From the NCBI RefSeq assembly GCF_027460265.1, contig NZ_JAPZBC010000001.1, positions 1,240,001-1,304,000 on the forward strand: a stretch of DNA of 64,000 nucleotides. The letters run 5' to 3'. Within the stretch, counting starts at the first letter, position 1; each line of letters opens with the position of its first letter. This DNA is from Streptomyces sp. WMMC940. GTDB taxonomy: Bacteria > Actinomycetota > Actinomycetes > Streptomycetales > Streptomycetaceae. The translations under genes were made by a program, and so were the position numbers. Under the pieces are notes generated by a model, which saw only the letters and a program-made list of their open reading frames with translations, made no database searches and was not told the origin of the DNA. Shown in pieces: positions 25,851 through 34,741 of the stretch.

Positions 25851-26146
25851 TGCTCCCCCTCCTCGTCCTCGTCCGCGCCGTCACGCACCTCCGGCGCGGC
25901 GTCCTGCTCCCCGATCACGTTGAGCTGCAGCGAGACCCGGGTGGCGCCTGCCGCCAGTGCCCGGCGCAGCAGCGAGTCCACCGCGGTGAGCACGGCGTCC
26001 GCCCCGCCCTCGGCCGTGTTGCCGAAGGGGCCCACGTCCACGGCGTCCAGGTGGGCCGCCTGGATGACCTCGCGGGCGACCAGTGCGTGGGCCGGGGCCT
26101 CGTCGAGGTCGAAGGGTTCCGTCGTGAACTCCACTCGCAATCGCAT
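25847..26146 (-). CDS. Small MTH1187/YkoF-like protein, possible thiamine-binding fold
   Basis: A 99-residue protein: MRLRVEFTTEPFDLDE, then VDVGPFGNTAEGGADAVLTAV and AGATRVSLQLNVIGE. The G-P-x-G-N-T-x-E-G loop and the final strand resemble the MTH1187/YkoF small family, in which thiamine or related ligands bind between ferredoxin-like repeats. The acidic tail (ADEDEEGEQ) is disordered. It is translationally coupled to the HTH regulator, so it may be a ligand sensor or partner of it. The similarity is moderate and the function is not established. Confidence 0.5.
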   Translation of the reverse strand: MRLRVEFTTEPFDLDEAPAHALVAREVIQAAHLDAVDVGPFGNTAEGGADAVLTAVDSLLRRALAAGATRVSLQLNVIGEQDAAPEVRDGADEDEEGEQ

Positions 26147-26306
26147 GACCCCACGTTAAGCCCGCCCGCACGCCCGTCCGCCGCGTGGTACCGCAGAATC
26201 CGGCGCCCGCGTGCGACGGAACCGCTCGACTCCCGCGTAGAGCCGGATGACGGAGCCGCACGCCCGGGGGTGGCACGGCGGCAGGACGAGGGAGGGGTGG
26301 GCCGGC

Positions 26307-27422
26307 ATGACAGGTCACGGCCGCAGAGCACTACGGGGAGCGGCGGTCGCCGCGACGGCGATGGCGGTGCTGACCGCCTCACAGGCGCAGGGGGCCCCGG
26401 CCTCCGCCCCCGCACCCGCCGAGGAGGCCGGGACGCCCGGGCCGAGCGTCTCGGGCGATTCCGCGTACCGCACCGAGCTGCCCCCGCTCCGGGTGCGAGG
26501 GCGGGGCGGCCCGGCCGACCGGGGTGCGGGCGAAGGGAGCGCACCGGCGGGCGCCGGCGCTCTCCCGGTCGGCGTGTTCGCCGCCTATCGGCAGGCCGAG
26601 TCGGAACTGGCGCGCAGCGCCCCCGGATGCGGGCTGCGCTGGCAGTTGCTCGCCGCGATCGGGCAGGTCGAGTCCGGGCATGCGCGCGGCGGGCGGGTGT
26701 GGCCGGACGGCACGACCGTCACGCCGATCCTCGGGCCCCGGCTGGACGGCAACGGCTTCGCACGGATCACCGACACGGACGGCGGCGCGTACGACGGGGA
26801 CACGGTCTACGACCGTGCGGTCGGGCCGATGCAGTTCATCCCGTCGACCTGGGCGGTCTGGGGCACCGACGGCAACGGCGACGGCCGGGCCGACCCCTCG
26901 AACGTCCACGATGCGGCGCTCGCCGCCGGTCTCTATCTGTGCGCGGGCCGCCGGGACCTCTCGGACCCGGCCGACCTGGACCGCGCGATCCTCGGGTACA
27001 ACCGCTCGACGGCCTATCTGCGCACGGTCTTGGCTTGGTACGGCTACTTCCTCCAGGGCCACCTGGTGGTGCCGGACGCGGGGGCGCGCGGCACCGCCGC
27101 GCCGCGCGCCACAGCGGCGCCCTCCCGCACGGCCCGGCCCGCCCCGCCCGGACCGAACGCCTCCGCGCGGCCGAAGGGGAACGGCGGCGCGGACAGCGCA
27201 CGGCCGCCCCGGTCCCCCGCGTCGCCGCAGCCCCGGCCCGCGGAGCAGGACACCCTGGGCCCGTCCGCACCCGCGCTGCCCGCCGCGCCCGTGGCGTCCC
27301 TCCCCGCGCCCCGGGCTCCGCTGCCCGGCGGCGGCGTACCTTCCGGCACGGAGCCGCTGGTGGGCAACGGTACGGACTCGATGCGCGCCACCCCCTCCAC
27401 AACCCCGGATACCCGGCGGTAA
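26307..27422 (+). CDS. Lytic transglycosylase with Pro/Ala-rich tail
   Basis: A 371-residue secreted peptidoglycan-cleaving enzyme. Residues 1-30 are a signal peptide. The catalytic domain contains LAAIGQVESGH with catalytic Glu122, then GPMQFIPSTWAVWG and NVHDAALAAGLYLCAG, the signature of the SLT/MltB-like group. The last 120 residues are Pro/Ala/Arg-rich, probably a disordered wall-spanning stretch. ATG 26307 follows a GGGAGGGG stretch. It lies 55 bp before a membrane-segment sigma factor gene in the same orientation, so the two may be co-expressed. Confidence 0.85.
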   Translation: MTGHGRRALRGAAVAATAMAVLTASQAQGAPASAPAPAEEAGTPGPSVSGDSAYRTELPPLRVRGRGGPADRGAGEGSAPAGAGALPVGVFAAYRQAESELARSAPGCGLRWQLLAAIGQVESGHARGGRVWPDGTTVTPILGPRLDGNGFARITDTDGGAYDGDTVYDRAVGPMQFIPSTWAVWGTDGNGDGRADPSNVHDAALAAGLYLCAGRRDLSDPADLDRAILGYNRSTAYLRTVLAWYGYFLQGHLVVPDAGARGTAAPRATAAPSRTARPAPPGPNASARPKGNGGADSARPPRSPASPQPRPAEQDTLGPSAPALPAAPVASLPAPRAPLPGGGVPSGTEPLVGNGTDSMRATPSTTPDTRR

Positions 27423-27477
27423 TGTCGCCCCCCGCCGGGCAGGACGGGACCGGTGGGGCGAGCGCGAAGGGGCCCTC

Positions 27478-28668
27478 ATGGCGACGGACACGCATACAGC
27501 GCATTCGGGCGGGCCGCGGGAGAGGGCCGCGGACGGCGGGCCGGACGAGCGGGCGGCATGCGGCGGGCCGCAGGAGCGGACGGCGCAGGAGCGCTGGCAG
27601 CGTGCCTGGAGCCATCGCGAGGACCTGCTCAAGGTGGCGCGCCGCCGGTCGATGAGCCCGGAGGACGCCGAGGACGCCGTGCACGAGGCGATGCTGCGGG
27701 CGGCGGAGAACCCCCACCTCGACGACGAGCGGCTGGGGGCGTGGCTGACGACGGTGACGATGCGGCTGTGCGTCGACCGGTACCGGCAGGTCAACCGGGA
27801 GGCGGAGGTGCGCAGCAGCCCGCGGCTGGTGGCGCCGCGGCCCGCGCCGGTCGACGAGGTCGTGTGCGACCGGGCCGAGGCCAGGTGGCTGGCCGTGCGC
27901 AGCGGTGAGCTGCCCGCGCGGCAGGCGGAGGCGCTGCGGCTGAAGTCCGAGGACCTCGACGTCGGGGAGGTCGCCCGGGAGATGGGGCTGAGCTACCGGA
28001 CGGTGGAATCGCTGCTGGCCCGGGCCCGGCGGACGCTGCGGGCGTCGCTCGCGGGCACGCTGGGACTGGTGCTGTGGCTGCTGGGGCGCAGGCCCCGGAC
28101 GGGGGGCCAGACTCATCTGGTGGTCGCGGCGTCGACCGCGGCGACCCTGGCGGTCGCCGGTTTCGTCGTGCCGTACGGCTACGACGGGGACGGGCCGGAA
28201 CCCCGCCCCGCCACGTCCGAGACCGCCGACGAGTGGTCGGCGGACGACGACCGGGGCCGGGGCGCCGACGGGCCGGGGACCTCCGCCGGCCCCCCGGCTC
28301 CCGCCCCGGGTGCGGCGCGGACGCCCGGCGGCAGCCGGCCCCTCCCGCTGCTCCTGCCGGACCCGGCGCTGCCCTCGCTGCCGCCGGTGCCCCCGCCCGC
28401 GGTGCCGTCGGTACCGGACGTGCAGGGCGTGCCGGACGTGCAGGGCGTGCCGTCGGTACCGGACGTGCCGGGGGCGCCCGAGATCTCCGGGATCCCGGCG
28501 CTGCCCGACCTGACGGCGGCCGAGGACACCACCGTCCGCGACGCACCCCCCCTGCCACGGGCCGTCGTCTCCGGGGGCCCCGCGCCGGGAGACGACGGCC
28601 CGTCCCGCGCCGTGCCGTCCGATGCGCCGTCCGCACCGTGGGCTCCGGGAGACGCACCCTCGCCCTGA
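27478..28668 (+). CDS. Sigma-70 family (ECF-like) factor with C-terminal membrane segment and repeat tail
   Basis: A 396-residue protein with sigma region 2 at about 40-110 (RSMSPEDAEDAVHEAMLRA, then LGAWLTTVTMRLCVDRYR) and region 4 at about 140-190 (LPARQAEALRLKSEDLDVGEVAREMG and SYRTVESLLARARR). This DNA-binding half is unusual in continuing into a hydrophobic stretch (191-203) and a membrane segment (HLVVAASTAATLAVAGFVV, about 213-231). An acidic and Pro-rich tail of 160 residues follows, with VPDVQG repeats at 309-337. The layout suggests a membrane-bound sigma factor with an outside tail. The mce operon starts 240 bp downstream. Regions 2 and 4 are firm; topology is inference. Confidence 0.85.
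   Translation: MATDTHTAHSGGPRERAADGGPDERAACGGPQERTAQERWQRAWSHREDLLKVARRRSMSPEDAEDAVHEAMLRAAENPHLDDERLGAWLTTVTMRLCVDRYRQVNREAEVRSSPRLVAPRPAPVDEVVCDRAEARWLAVRSGELPARQAEALRLKSEDLDVGEVAREMGLSYRTVESLLARARRTLRASLAGTLGLVLWLLGRRPRTGGQTHLVVAASTAATLAVAGFVVPYGYDGDGPEPRPATSETADEWSADDDRGRGADGPGTSAGPPAPAPGAARTPGGSRPLPLLLPDPALPSLPPVPPPAVPSVPDVQGVPDVQGVPSVPDVPGAPEISGIPALPDLTAAEDTTVRDAPPLPRAVVSGGPAPGDDGPSRAVPSDAPSAPWAPGDAPSP
28402..28473 (+). repeat. 18-bp in-frame repeats encoding VPDVQG in the sigma factor tail
   Basis: Units of the form GTACCGGACGTGCAGGGC recur with substitutions, giving VPSVPDVQG, VPDVQG and VPSVPDVPG in the protein. The outer block GTGCCGTCGGTACCGGACGTG appears twice, at about 28402 and 28448. 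A related PDVPG-type array is found in MceE at 37010-37120. Confidence 0.75.
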
Positions 28669-28908
28669 GCCCCCGGGGCGCATCCCCGTCCACGCGCTCG
28701 GGCCCGGAGCAGGCATCCGCCCACGAGACTCCGCACCGGTCGCGCGGCGAGCGCACCGGTCCCGTCCGCGCCGACGCGGCCCCCGGCGCACCGGTGCGGC
28801 CACCCCGCCGCCCCCCGCCCAAAAAAGTCGGTCCTCGCCGCGACGGACGCCCCGCCCCTCCCCGTAGAGCAGATGTCGTAGCTGCTCAACGGCTGAAGGG
28901 TGTACCGG
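28669..28908. promoter_or_regulatory. Region upstream of the mce operon
   Basis: This 240-bp gap separates the sigma gene from the mce ATPase gene. It contains an A-run at about 28821-28826 but no promoter pair I can defend. GAAGGG at 28895-28900 is the ribosome-binding site for ATG 28909. Confidence 0.35.
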
Positions 28909-29859
28909 ATGGGTGTCGAGATCCGTGTGGAGGGGCTGACCAAGTCCTTCGGCCGGCAGGTCATCTGGCAGGACGTGTCGCTGACGCTGCCCGCCGGGGA
29001 GATCTCGGTCATGCTCGGCCCCTCGGGCACGGGGAAGTCGGTGTTCCTCAAGACCCTCGTCGGACTGCTCAGGCCCGACCGCGGGTCGGTGCGGATCGCT
29101 GACCGGGACATCACCCGGCTTCGCGAGCACGACCTGTACGAGGTGCGGAAGCTGTTCGGCGTCCTCTTCCAGGACGGCGCGCTGTTCGGGTCGATGAACC
29201 TGTACGACAACATCGCCTTCCCGCTGCGCGAGCACACCCGCAAGCCGGAGACGGAGATCCGTCGGATCGTCCTCGAGAAGATGGACATGGTCGGCCTGAT
29301 AGGCGCCGAGGAGAAGCTGCCCGGCGAGATCTCGGGCGGCATGCGCAAGCGGGCGGGGCTGGCGCGCGCCCTGGTGCTCGACCCGGAGATCATCCTGTTC
29401 GACGAGCCGGACTCGGGACTCGACCCGGTGCGGGTGGCCTATCTCAACCAGCTGATCGTCGACCTCAACGCGCAGATCGACGCCACCTTCCTCATCGTCA
29501 CCCACGACATCGCCTCGGCCCGTCAGGTCCCGGACAACATCGGGCTCCTCTTCCGCCGGGAGCTGGTGATGTTCGGGCCCCGCGAGCGGCTGCTGACCAG
29601 TGACGAGCCGGTCGTGCGGCAGTTCCTCCACGGCCGGATGCAGGGTCCGATCGGGATGGCGGAGGAGAAGGACGCCGCCCAGGTCGAGCTGGAACTCGCG
29701 CAGCTGGACCGGGGCGCGGCGGCCGACGACGGCGTCGACGCCCGGGTGGTCACTCCCCGCCTGCTGCCGAGCCCCGGCATCACCCGCCCGCCCCGCTGGG
29801 AGGCCATCGCGCGGCGCGAGGCGGAACGGCACGGTCGCAAGGAGGTTGCGGGAACATGA
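28909..29859 (+). CDS. Mce-type ABC transporter ATP-binding protein
   Basis: A 316-residue ATPase that powers the MCE lipid importer, like Mkl/MlaF. Walker A is GPSGTGKSVFLK, the Q-loop region is LFQDGALFGSMNLYDN, the signature is ISGGMRKRAGLARAL, Walker B is IILFDEPDSGLDP, and the switch is IVTHD. The C-terminal 60 residues form the extended tail seen in actinobacterial Mce ATPases. GAAGGG lies 8 nt before ATG 28909, which favours it over GTG 28900. It heads a nine-gene operon plus two accessory genes, joined mainly by 4-bp overlaps. Confidence 0.95.
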   Translation: MGVEIRVEGLTKSFGRQVIWQDVSLTLPAGEISVMLGPSGTGKSVFLKTLVGLLRPDRGSVRIADRDITRLREHDLYEVRKLFGVLFQDGALFGSMNLYDNIAFPLREHTRKPETEIRRIVLEKMDMVGLIGAEEKLPGEISGGMRKRAGLARALVLDPEIILFDEPDSGLDPVRVAYLNQLIVDLNAQIDATFLIVTHDIASARQVPDNIGLLFRRELVMFGPRERLLTSDEPVVRQFLHGRMQGPIGMAEEKDAAQVELELAQLDRGAAADDGVDARVVTPRLLPSPGITRPPRWEAIARREAERHGRKEVAGT

Positions 29860-30626
29860 GCCTCTCCCCCACCGGGGCCCTGCGGCACTCCGGCAGCCTG
29901 TTCGCGATGGCCCTGGACGTCCTCCGGACGCTGCCCCGGCGGCCTTTCCAGGTCCGGGAGTTCATCCAGCAGGCCTGGTTCATCGCCAGTGTGACGATCC
30001 TTCCGACCGCTCTGGTCTCCATCCCCTTCGGCGCGGTCATCGCGCTGCAGATCGGCAGTCTGACCCGGCAGCTCGGCGCCCAGTCCTTCTCGGGCGCGGC
30101 CTCGGTGCTCGCCGTGCTGCGGGAGGCGTCGCCGATCGTGACGGCCCTGCTGATCGCGGGAGCCGGCGGCACGGCGATCTGCGCGGACCTCGGCGCCCGC
30201 AAGATCCGCGAGGAGATCGACGCGATGCAGGTGCTGGGCATCGACCCGATCCACCGCCTGGTCGTCCCCCGGGTGCTGGCGTCGATGGTGGTCGCGGTGC
30301 TGCTCAACGGCCTGGTGTCGGTGGTCGGGGTCGCGGGCGGCTACTTCTTCAACGTCGTCCTGCAGAACGGCACTCCCGGCGCCTATCTGGCGTCGTTCAC
30401 CACGCTCGCCCAGCTGTCCGACCTGTGGGCGGCCGAGCTGAAGGCCCTGGTGTTCGGGGCGATCGCGGCGATCGTCGCCTCGTACAAGGGGCTGACGGCC
30501 AAGGGCGGACCGAAGGGCGTGGGCGACGCGGTGAACCAGTCGGTGGTCATCACCTTCATGTTGCTGTTCGTCACGAACTTCGTGATGACCGCCGTGTACT
30601 TCCAAGTCGTTCCGCAGAAGGGCTGA
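29856..30626 (+). CDS. Mce ABC transporter permease YrbE (A-type)
   Basis: A 256-residue MlaE/YrbE family permease with about five hydrophobic segments. The conserved cytoplasmic coupling motif is visible as ICADLGARKIREEIDAMQVLGIDP. Its ATG overlaps the ATPase stop (ATGA). With the second permease it forms the heterodimeric membrane channel for lipid or sterol uptake through the Mce barrel. Confidence 0.93.
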   Translation: MSLSPTGALRHSGSLFAMALDVLRTLPRRPFQVREFIQQAWFIASVTILPTALVSIPFGAVIALQIGSLTRQLGAQSFSGAASVLAVLREASPIVTALLIAGAGGTAICADLGARKIREEIDAMQVLGIDPIHRLVVPRVLASMVVAVLLNGLVSVVGVAGGYFFNVVLQNGTPGAYLASFTTLAQLSDLWAAELKALVFGAIAAIVASYKGLTAKGGPKGVGDAVNQSVVITFMLLFVTNFVMTAVYFQVVPQKG

Positions 30627-30628
30627 CC

Positions 30629-31456
30629 GTGGCGCTGATCGACCGTCTCGTGGGACGACCGCTGCGTTCCCTGGAGGAGCTGGGCGCCCAGCTGTCCTTC
30701 TACGGGCGCTCGCTGGCCTGGACCGGACGTACCCTCCGCCGCTACAAGAAGGAGGTCCTGCGGCTGCTGGCCGAGGTCAGCTTCGGCCGCGGCGCGCTCG
30801 CCGTCGTCGGCGGGACCGTGGGCGTGATCGCGTTCCTGTCCTTCTTCACCGGAACCGAGGTGGGACTCCAGGGGTATGCGGCGCTCAACCAGCTCGGCAC
30901 CTCCAACTTCGTCGCCTTCCTGTCCGCGTACTTCAACACCCGGGAGATCGCCCCGCTGGTGGCGGGACTGGCTCTGTCGGCGACCGTCGGCGCCGGGTTC
31001 ACCGCCCAGCTCGGTGCGATGCGGATCAACGAGGAGACCGACGCCCTGGAGGTGATGGGCGTCCCGTCGCTGCCGTTCCTGGTGACGACCCGGATGATCG
31101 CGGGGTTCGTCGCCGTCATCCCGCTGTACGTCGTCGGGCTGCTGTCCTCCTACTTCGCGGCCCGGACGATCACGACGGGCTACTACGGCCAGTCTGCCGG
31201 CACCTACGACCACTACTTCCAGCAGTACCTGCCGCCCGTCGACGTGCTCTGGTCGTTCGGCAAGGTGATCGTCTTCGCCGTCGTGATCATCCTGGTGCAC
31301 TGCTACTACGGCTACTACGCCGGTGGCGGACCAGCGGGCGTCGGCGTCGCGGTCGGTCGCGCGGTGCGCACCTCCATCGTCGCCATCAACATCCTGGACT
31401 TCTTCCTCAGCCTGGCGATCTGGGGAGCCAGCACGACCGTACGGATTGCGGGGTAG
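30629..31456 (+). CDS. Mce ABC transporter permease YrbE (B-type)
   Basis: A 275-residue permease of the same MlaE family. Its N-terminal part has a helix (LEELGAQLSFYGRSLAWTG) before the first membrane segment, and the coupling loop reads TAQLGAMRINEETDALEVMGV. GTG 30629 begins 2 bp after the previous stop. It pairs with the A-type permease encoded just upstream. A longer frame reaching back to 29600 is only a reading-frame extension over other genes. Confidence 0.92.
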   Translation: MALIDRLVGRPLRSLEELGAQLSFYGRSLAWTGRTLRRYKKEVLRLLAEVSFGRGALAVVGGTVGVIAFLSFFTGTEVGLQGYAALNQLGTSNFVAFLSAYFNTREIAPLVAGLALSATVGAGFTAQLGAMRINEETDALEVMGVPSLPFLVTTRMIAGFVAVIPLYVVGLLSSYFAARTITTGYYGQSAGTYDHYFQQYLPPVDVLWSFGKVIVFAVVIILVHCYYGYYAGGGPAGVGVAVGRAVRTSIVAINILDFFLSLAIWGASTTVRIAG

Positions 31457-31461
31457 TGCCG

Positions 31462-32700
31462 ATGTCCGTCCGACTGCGGATCAACGGAATCGTCTTCATC
31501 GCCGTGCTGGGGCTGCTGCTGTCGCTGTCCGTGGCCGTCTACCGGAAGGCGTTCACCCCCGTCGTCCGGGTCACGCTGGAGACCGGCACCCTCGGCAACC
31601 AGCTGGAGCCCCAGGCCGACGTCAAACTGCGCGGGCTGCTTGTCGGCGAGGTCCGCGGGGTGCGGGCCGACGGGGAGAAGGCGTCGCTGGACCTCGCCCT
31701 CAACCCGGAGCACGTGCCGCGGATCCCGTCCGACGTCCGGGCCCGGCTGCTGCCCAAGACCCTGTTCGGGGAGAAGTACGTCGACCTGGTCCCCCCTGGC
31801 GGCACCCGGGCGCGGGCGATCCGCGCCGGGGACGTCATCACCCAGGACCGCACCGCCGTCGGCATCGAGGTGCAGCAGCTGATGAACGATCTGCTGCCGC
31901 TGCTGCGCACGGTCCGCCCCGCCGAACTCAACGCCACGCTCACGGCGTTCTCCACCGCACTGGAGGGCCGGGGCGACCGGATCGGCGCCAACCTGGCCCG
32001 GGTGGAGGACTATCTGCGCCGGCTCAACCCCCATATGCCGTCGCTGCAGGAGGACATCTCGCGGTTCGCGGACGTGGCCGAGGTGTACGGGGACGCCGCA
32101 CCGGACCTGATGAGGATCCTGCGCAACACCCTCACCACGAGCCGCACCGTGGTGGAGAAGCGGGAGCAGCTGGCCGCCCTGTTCACCTCCACCACCGGCG
32201 CCGCGAACACCGCGAACGGGTTCCTCGACGACAACGGCGAGCGGCTGATCACCCTGGGTCGGGTCTCGCGGCCCACGCTGGCGCTGTTCGCCCGCTACTC
32301 GCCCGAGTACCCCTGCCTGCTGGACGGTCTCGTCCGGCAGGAGGCCGCGTCGGCACAGACCTTCAGAGGCGGAAAGATGCGTATCACCCTTGAGTTCGTC
32401 CATCCGCGGCCCGGGTACCGTCCCGGGGAGGAGCCCCGCTGGGGGGAGCGTTCGGGCCCCGACTGCCACGGCATGCCCCGGCCGCGGGTCCCGGCACCGG
32501 ACGTCAAGCTGGACGACGGCACCGCCCGGGTCGGGCCGGCCGGCGCGGCGGGACGACAGGTGTCCGCGACCGGGGCCGAGCAGCGTGCCGTCGGATCGCT
32601 CGTGGCGCCGGTCCTGGGCGTACCCGCGGACGAGGTGCCCGCGGTGGCCACCCTGCTGTTCGGCCCGATGGCCCGCGGGACGGCGGTGAGCGTCGCATGA
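31462..32700 (+). CDS. Mce protein A-type
   Basis: A 412-residue MCE family protein with an N-terminal membrane anchor (IVFIAVLGLLLSLSVAVY) and an MCE domain (VKLRGLLVGEVRGV to LFGEKYVDLVPP, about residues 45-115), then a long helical region and a Cys-containing C-terminal part (PDCHGMPRPRV). Six such proteins assemble a lipid-conducting channel reaching through the envelope. GCGGGG at 31449-31453 is 8 nt from ATG 31462, which favours it over the in-frame GTG 31456. Confidence 0.93.
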   Translation: MSVRLRINGIVFIAVLGLLLSLSVAVYRKAFTPVVRVTLETGTLGNQLEPQADVKLRGLLVGEVRGVRADGEKASLDLALNPEHVPRIPSDVRARLLPKTLFGEKYVDLVPPGGTRARAIRAGDVITQDRTAVGIEVQQLMNDLLPLLRTVRPAELNATLTAFSTALEGRGDRIGANLARVEDYLRRLNPHMPSLQEDISRFADVAEVYGDAAPDLMRILRNTLTTSRTVVEKREQLAALFTSTTGAANTANGFLDDNGERLITLGRVSRPTLALFARYSPEYPCLLDGLVRQEAASAQTFRGGKMRITLEFVHPRPGYRPGEEPRWGERSGPDCHGMPRPRVPAPDVKLDDGTARVGPAGAAGRQVSATGAEQRAVGSLVAPVLGVPADEVPAVATLLFGPMARGTAVSVA

Positions 32701-33740
32701 GGGCCGGGTCCCTGCGGCGGGCCGGGGAGACCGCCTCGCCGCTGATCAAGTTCGGTCTCTTCGCGGTGGTGACGGTGCTCGCGACGGCGCTGCTCGCCGC
32801 CACCATCGCCACCGTCTCCTTCACCCCCGAGCACACCTACCGCGCGGTGTTCAGCGATGTCACCGGCCTGGAGGAGGGCGACGACATCCGCGTCGCCGGC
32901 GTGCGGGTCGGCGAGGTGCGGGAGATCGGCGTCAAGGACCGGACGCTGGCGGAGGTCACGTTCACCGTGAGCGAGAACCGCCCGCTGCTCACCGGCACCG
33001 GCGCGGTCATCCGCTACCGCAATCTGGTCGGCTCGCGTTACGTCGCGCTGACGGAGGGCCCCGGCGACGGGGCGACACTGCCGCCCGGGAGCCGGATCCC
33101 CCTCTCGCGCACCCAGCCCGCGCTCGATCTGAACGCCCTGCTGGGCGGGTTCAAGCCGCTGTTCGCGGCGCTCAGCCCCAAGGACGTCAACCAGCTCGCC
33201 ACCGAGATCGTCAGGACGCTGCAGGGCGAGGGCGGCACGGTGAACAGCCTGCTCGCGCACACCGCCTCGCTCACCAGCACCCTCGCCGACCGCGACGAGC
33301 TGATCGGCTCGGTGATCGACAACCTCAACACCGTGCTGGCGACGCTGGACAAGCGCGGCGCCCGGTTCTCCGCGCTGATCAAGCAGCTCCAGCGGGTGGT
33401 CTCCGGTCTCTCCGCCGACCGGAAGCCGATCGGCGAGTCGCTGGCGAACATCAACAGCCTGACGGAGGCCACCTCCGGCCTGCTGGAGGACGCCCGCCCG
33501 CCGCTGCGCGACGACATCGCGGAACTGCGAGAACTGACCGGGACGCTGAACGACAACGAGAAGACCGTGGAGGGCGTGCTGAAGCGGCTGCCGAACAAGC
33601 TCGACAAACTGACCAGGACCGCCTCCTACGGTTCCTGGTTCAACTTCTACCTCTGCGACTTCGACGGCCGTGTGGTGCTGCCGAGGACCCGGGAGGTCAT
33701 CACCCCCGAACTCCACGTCGCCCGGGCGAGGTGCGCATGA
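32697..33740 (+). CDS. Mce protein B-type
   Basis: A 347-residue MCE protein. It has a membrane anchor (LIKFGLFAVVTVLATALLAATI), an MCE domain (FSDVTGLEEGDDIRVAGVRVGEV through IRYRNLVGSRYVALTEG), a helical needle region with several heptad-like stretches (NSLLAHTASLTSTLADRDEL), and a C-terminal conserved YGSWFNFYLCDF motif typical of actinobacterial MceB proteins. Its start overlaps MceA by 4 bp. Confidence 0.93.
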   Translation: MRAGSLRRAGETASPLIKFGLFAVVTVLATALLAATIATVSFTPEHTYRAVFSDVTGLEEGDDIRVAGVRVGEVREIGVKDRTLAEVTFTVSENRPLLTGTGAVIRYRNLVGSRYVALTEGPGDGATLPPGSRIPLSRTQPALDLNALLGGFKPLFAALSPKDVNQLATEIVRTLQGEGGTVNSLLAHTASLTSTLADRDELIGSVIDNLNTVLATLDKRGARFSALIKQLQRVVSGLSADRKPIGESLANINSLTEATSGLLEDARPPLRDDIAELRELTGTLNDNEKTVEGVLKRLPNKLDKLTRTASYGSWFNFYLCDFDGRVVLPRTREVITPELHVARARCA

Positions 33741-34741
33741 AGGGGCGTCCGAGGACCCGCATGATCCCGTTCCGGGAGCGCAACCCCGTGACCATCGGCG
33801 CGGTCGGCCTCACCACGCTCGCGCTGCTGGCCGTCGCCGCGTTCAACGCCGACGACCTGCCGCTGATCGGCGACGGTGAGAGCTACAGCGCCGCGTTCTC
33901 GGAGGCGGGCGGGCTGAAGCCCGGCGACGAGGTGCGGGTCGCCGGGGTGAAGGTCGGCAAGGTCGACGAGGTGGACCTGGACGGGGACCACGTCAGGGTG
34001 GTCTTCCGCGTCAAGGGGGAGCCGGCTTTCGGCACCCGGACCGGTGCCGCCATCCGCGTCAAGACGATCCTGGGCTCCAAGTACCTCGCCCTGGAGCCGA
34101 AGGGCCCGGGGCAGTTGAGGCCGGGCAGCGAGATCCCGCTGAGCCGCACCACGCCCGCGTACGACGTCGTGACGGCGTTCAGCGACCTGACCACCACGAC
34201 GGAGCAGATCGACACCGAGCGGTTGGCCACGGCGCTGGACACGATCTCCACCACCTTCGAGGACTCCCCGGCCGAGGTGCGGGAGTCGGTCGAGGGCCTG
34301 TCGCGGATCTCCCGTACGGTCGCCTCCCGCGACCAGGCACTGCGCGAACTCCTCGAACACGCCGACGGGGTCAGCACGGTTCTCTCCGAGCGCTCCCGGG
34401 AGTTCTCCACGCTGGTCAAGGACGGCGACGCGCTCTTCCAGGAGATCTCGCGGCGGCGGGCGGCGATCCACGCCCTCCTCAAGAGCTCCGCCTCGCTCGG
34501 GGTCCAGCTGTCGGGCCTGGTGAAGGACAACAGCAAGGAGATCGGGCCCGCGCTGAAGGGCCTGAACCAGGTCGTCGACATGCTCGAACGCAACCAGGCC
34601 GCACTCGACCGCAGTGTCCGGCTGCTCGCGCCGTATGTGCGCGTCTTCGCCAACACCCTCGGCAACGGGCGCTGGTTCGACAGCTACATCCAGAATCTGG
34701 TCGCCGCTCCGGTGGTCCCGCGGACGGGAGGTCCCTCGTGA
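33737..34741 (+). CDS. Mce protein C-type
   Basis: A 334-residue MCE protein. PVTIGAVGLTTLALLAVAAF is the anchor. The MCE domain runs from FSEAGGLKPGDEVRVAGVKVG to IRVKTILGSKYLALEP, followed by a long helix-rich stem. The C-terminal LGNGRWFDSYIQNLV segment corresponds to the YGSWFNFYLC motif of MceB. ATG 33737 overlaps the previous stop (ATGA); an in-frame ATG at 33731 is less likely. Confidence 0.92.
   Translation: MKGRPRTRMIPFRERNPVTIGAVGLTTLALLAVAAFNADDLPLIGDGESYSAAFSEAGGLKPGDEVRVAGVKVGKVDEVDLDGDHVRVVFRVKGEPAFGTRTGAAIRVKTILGSKYLALEPKGPGQLRPGSEIPLSRTTPAYDVVTAFSDLTTTTEQIDTERLATALDTISTTFEDSPAEVRESVEGLSRISRTVASRDQALRELLEHADGVSTVLSERSREFSTLVKDGDALFQEISRRRAAIHALLKSSASLGVQLSGLVKDNSKEIGPALKGLNQVVDMLERNQAALDRSVRLLAPYVRVFANTLGNGRWFDSYIQNLVAAPVVPRTGGPS

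Noticed and set aside
26836..29832. Open frame of almost 1000 codons on the - strand
   Set aside because: It is antisense to the transglycosylase, sigma factor and Mce ATPase genes and shows no domain or normal amino acid composition.
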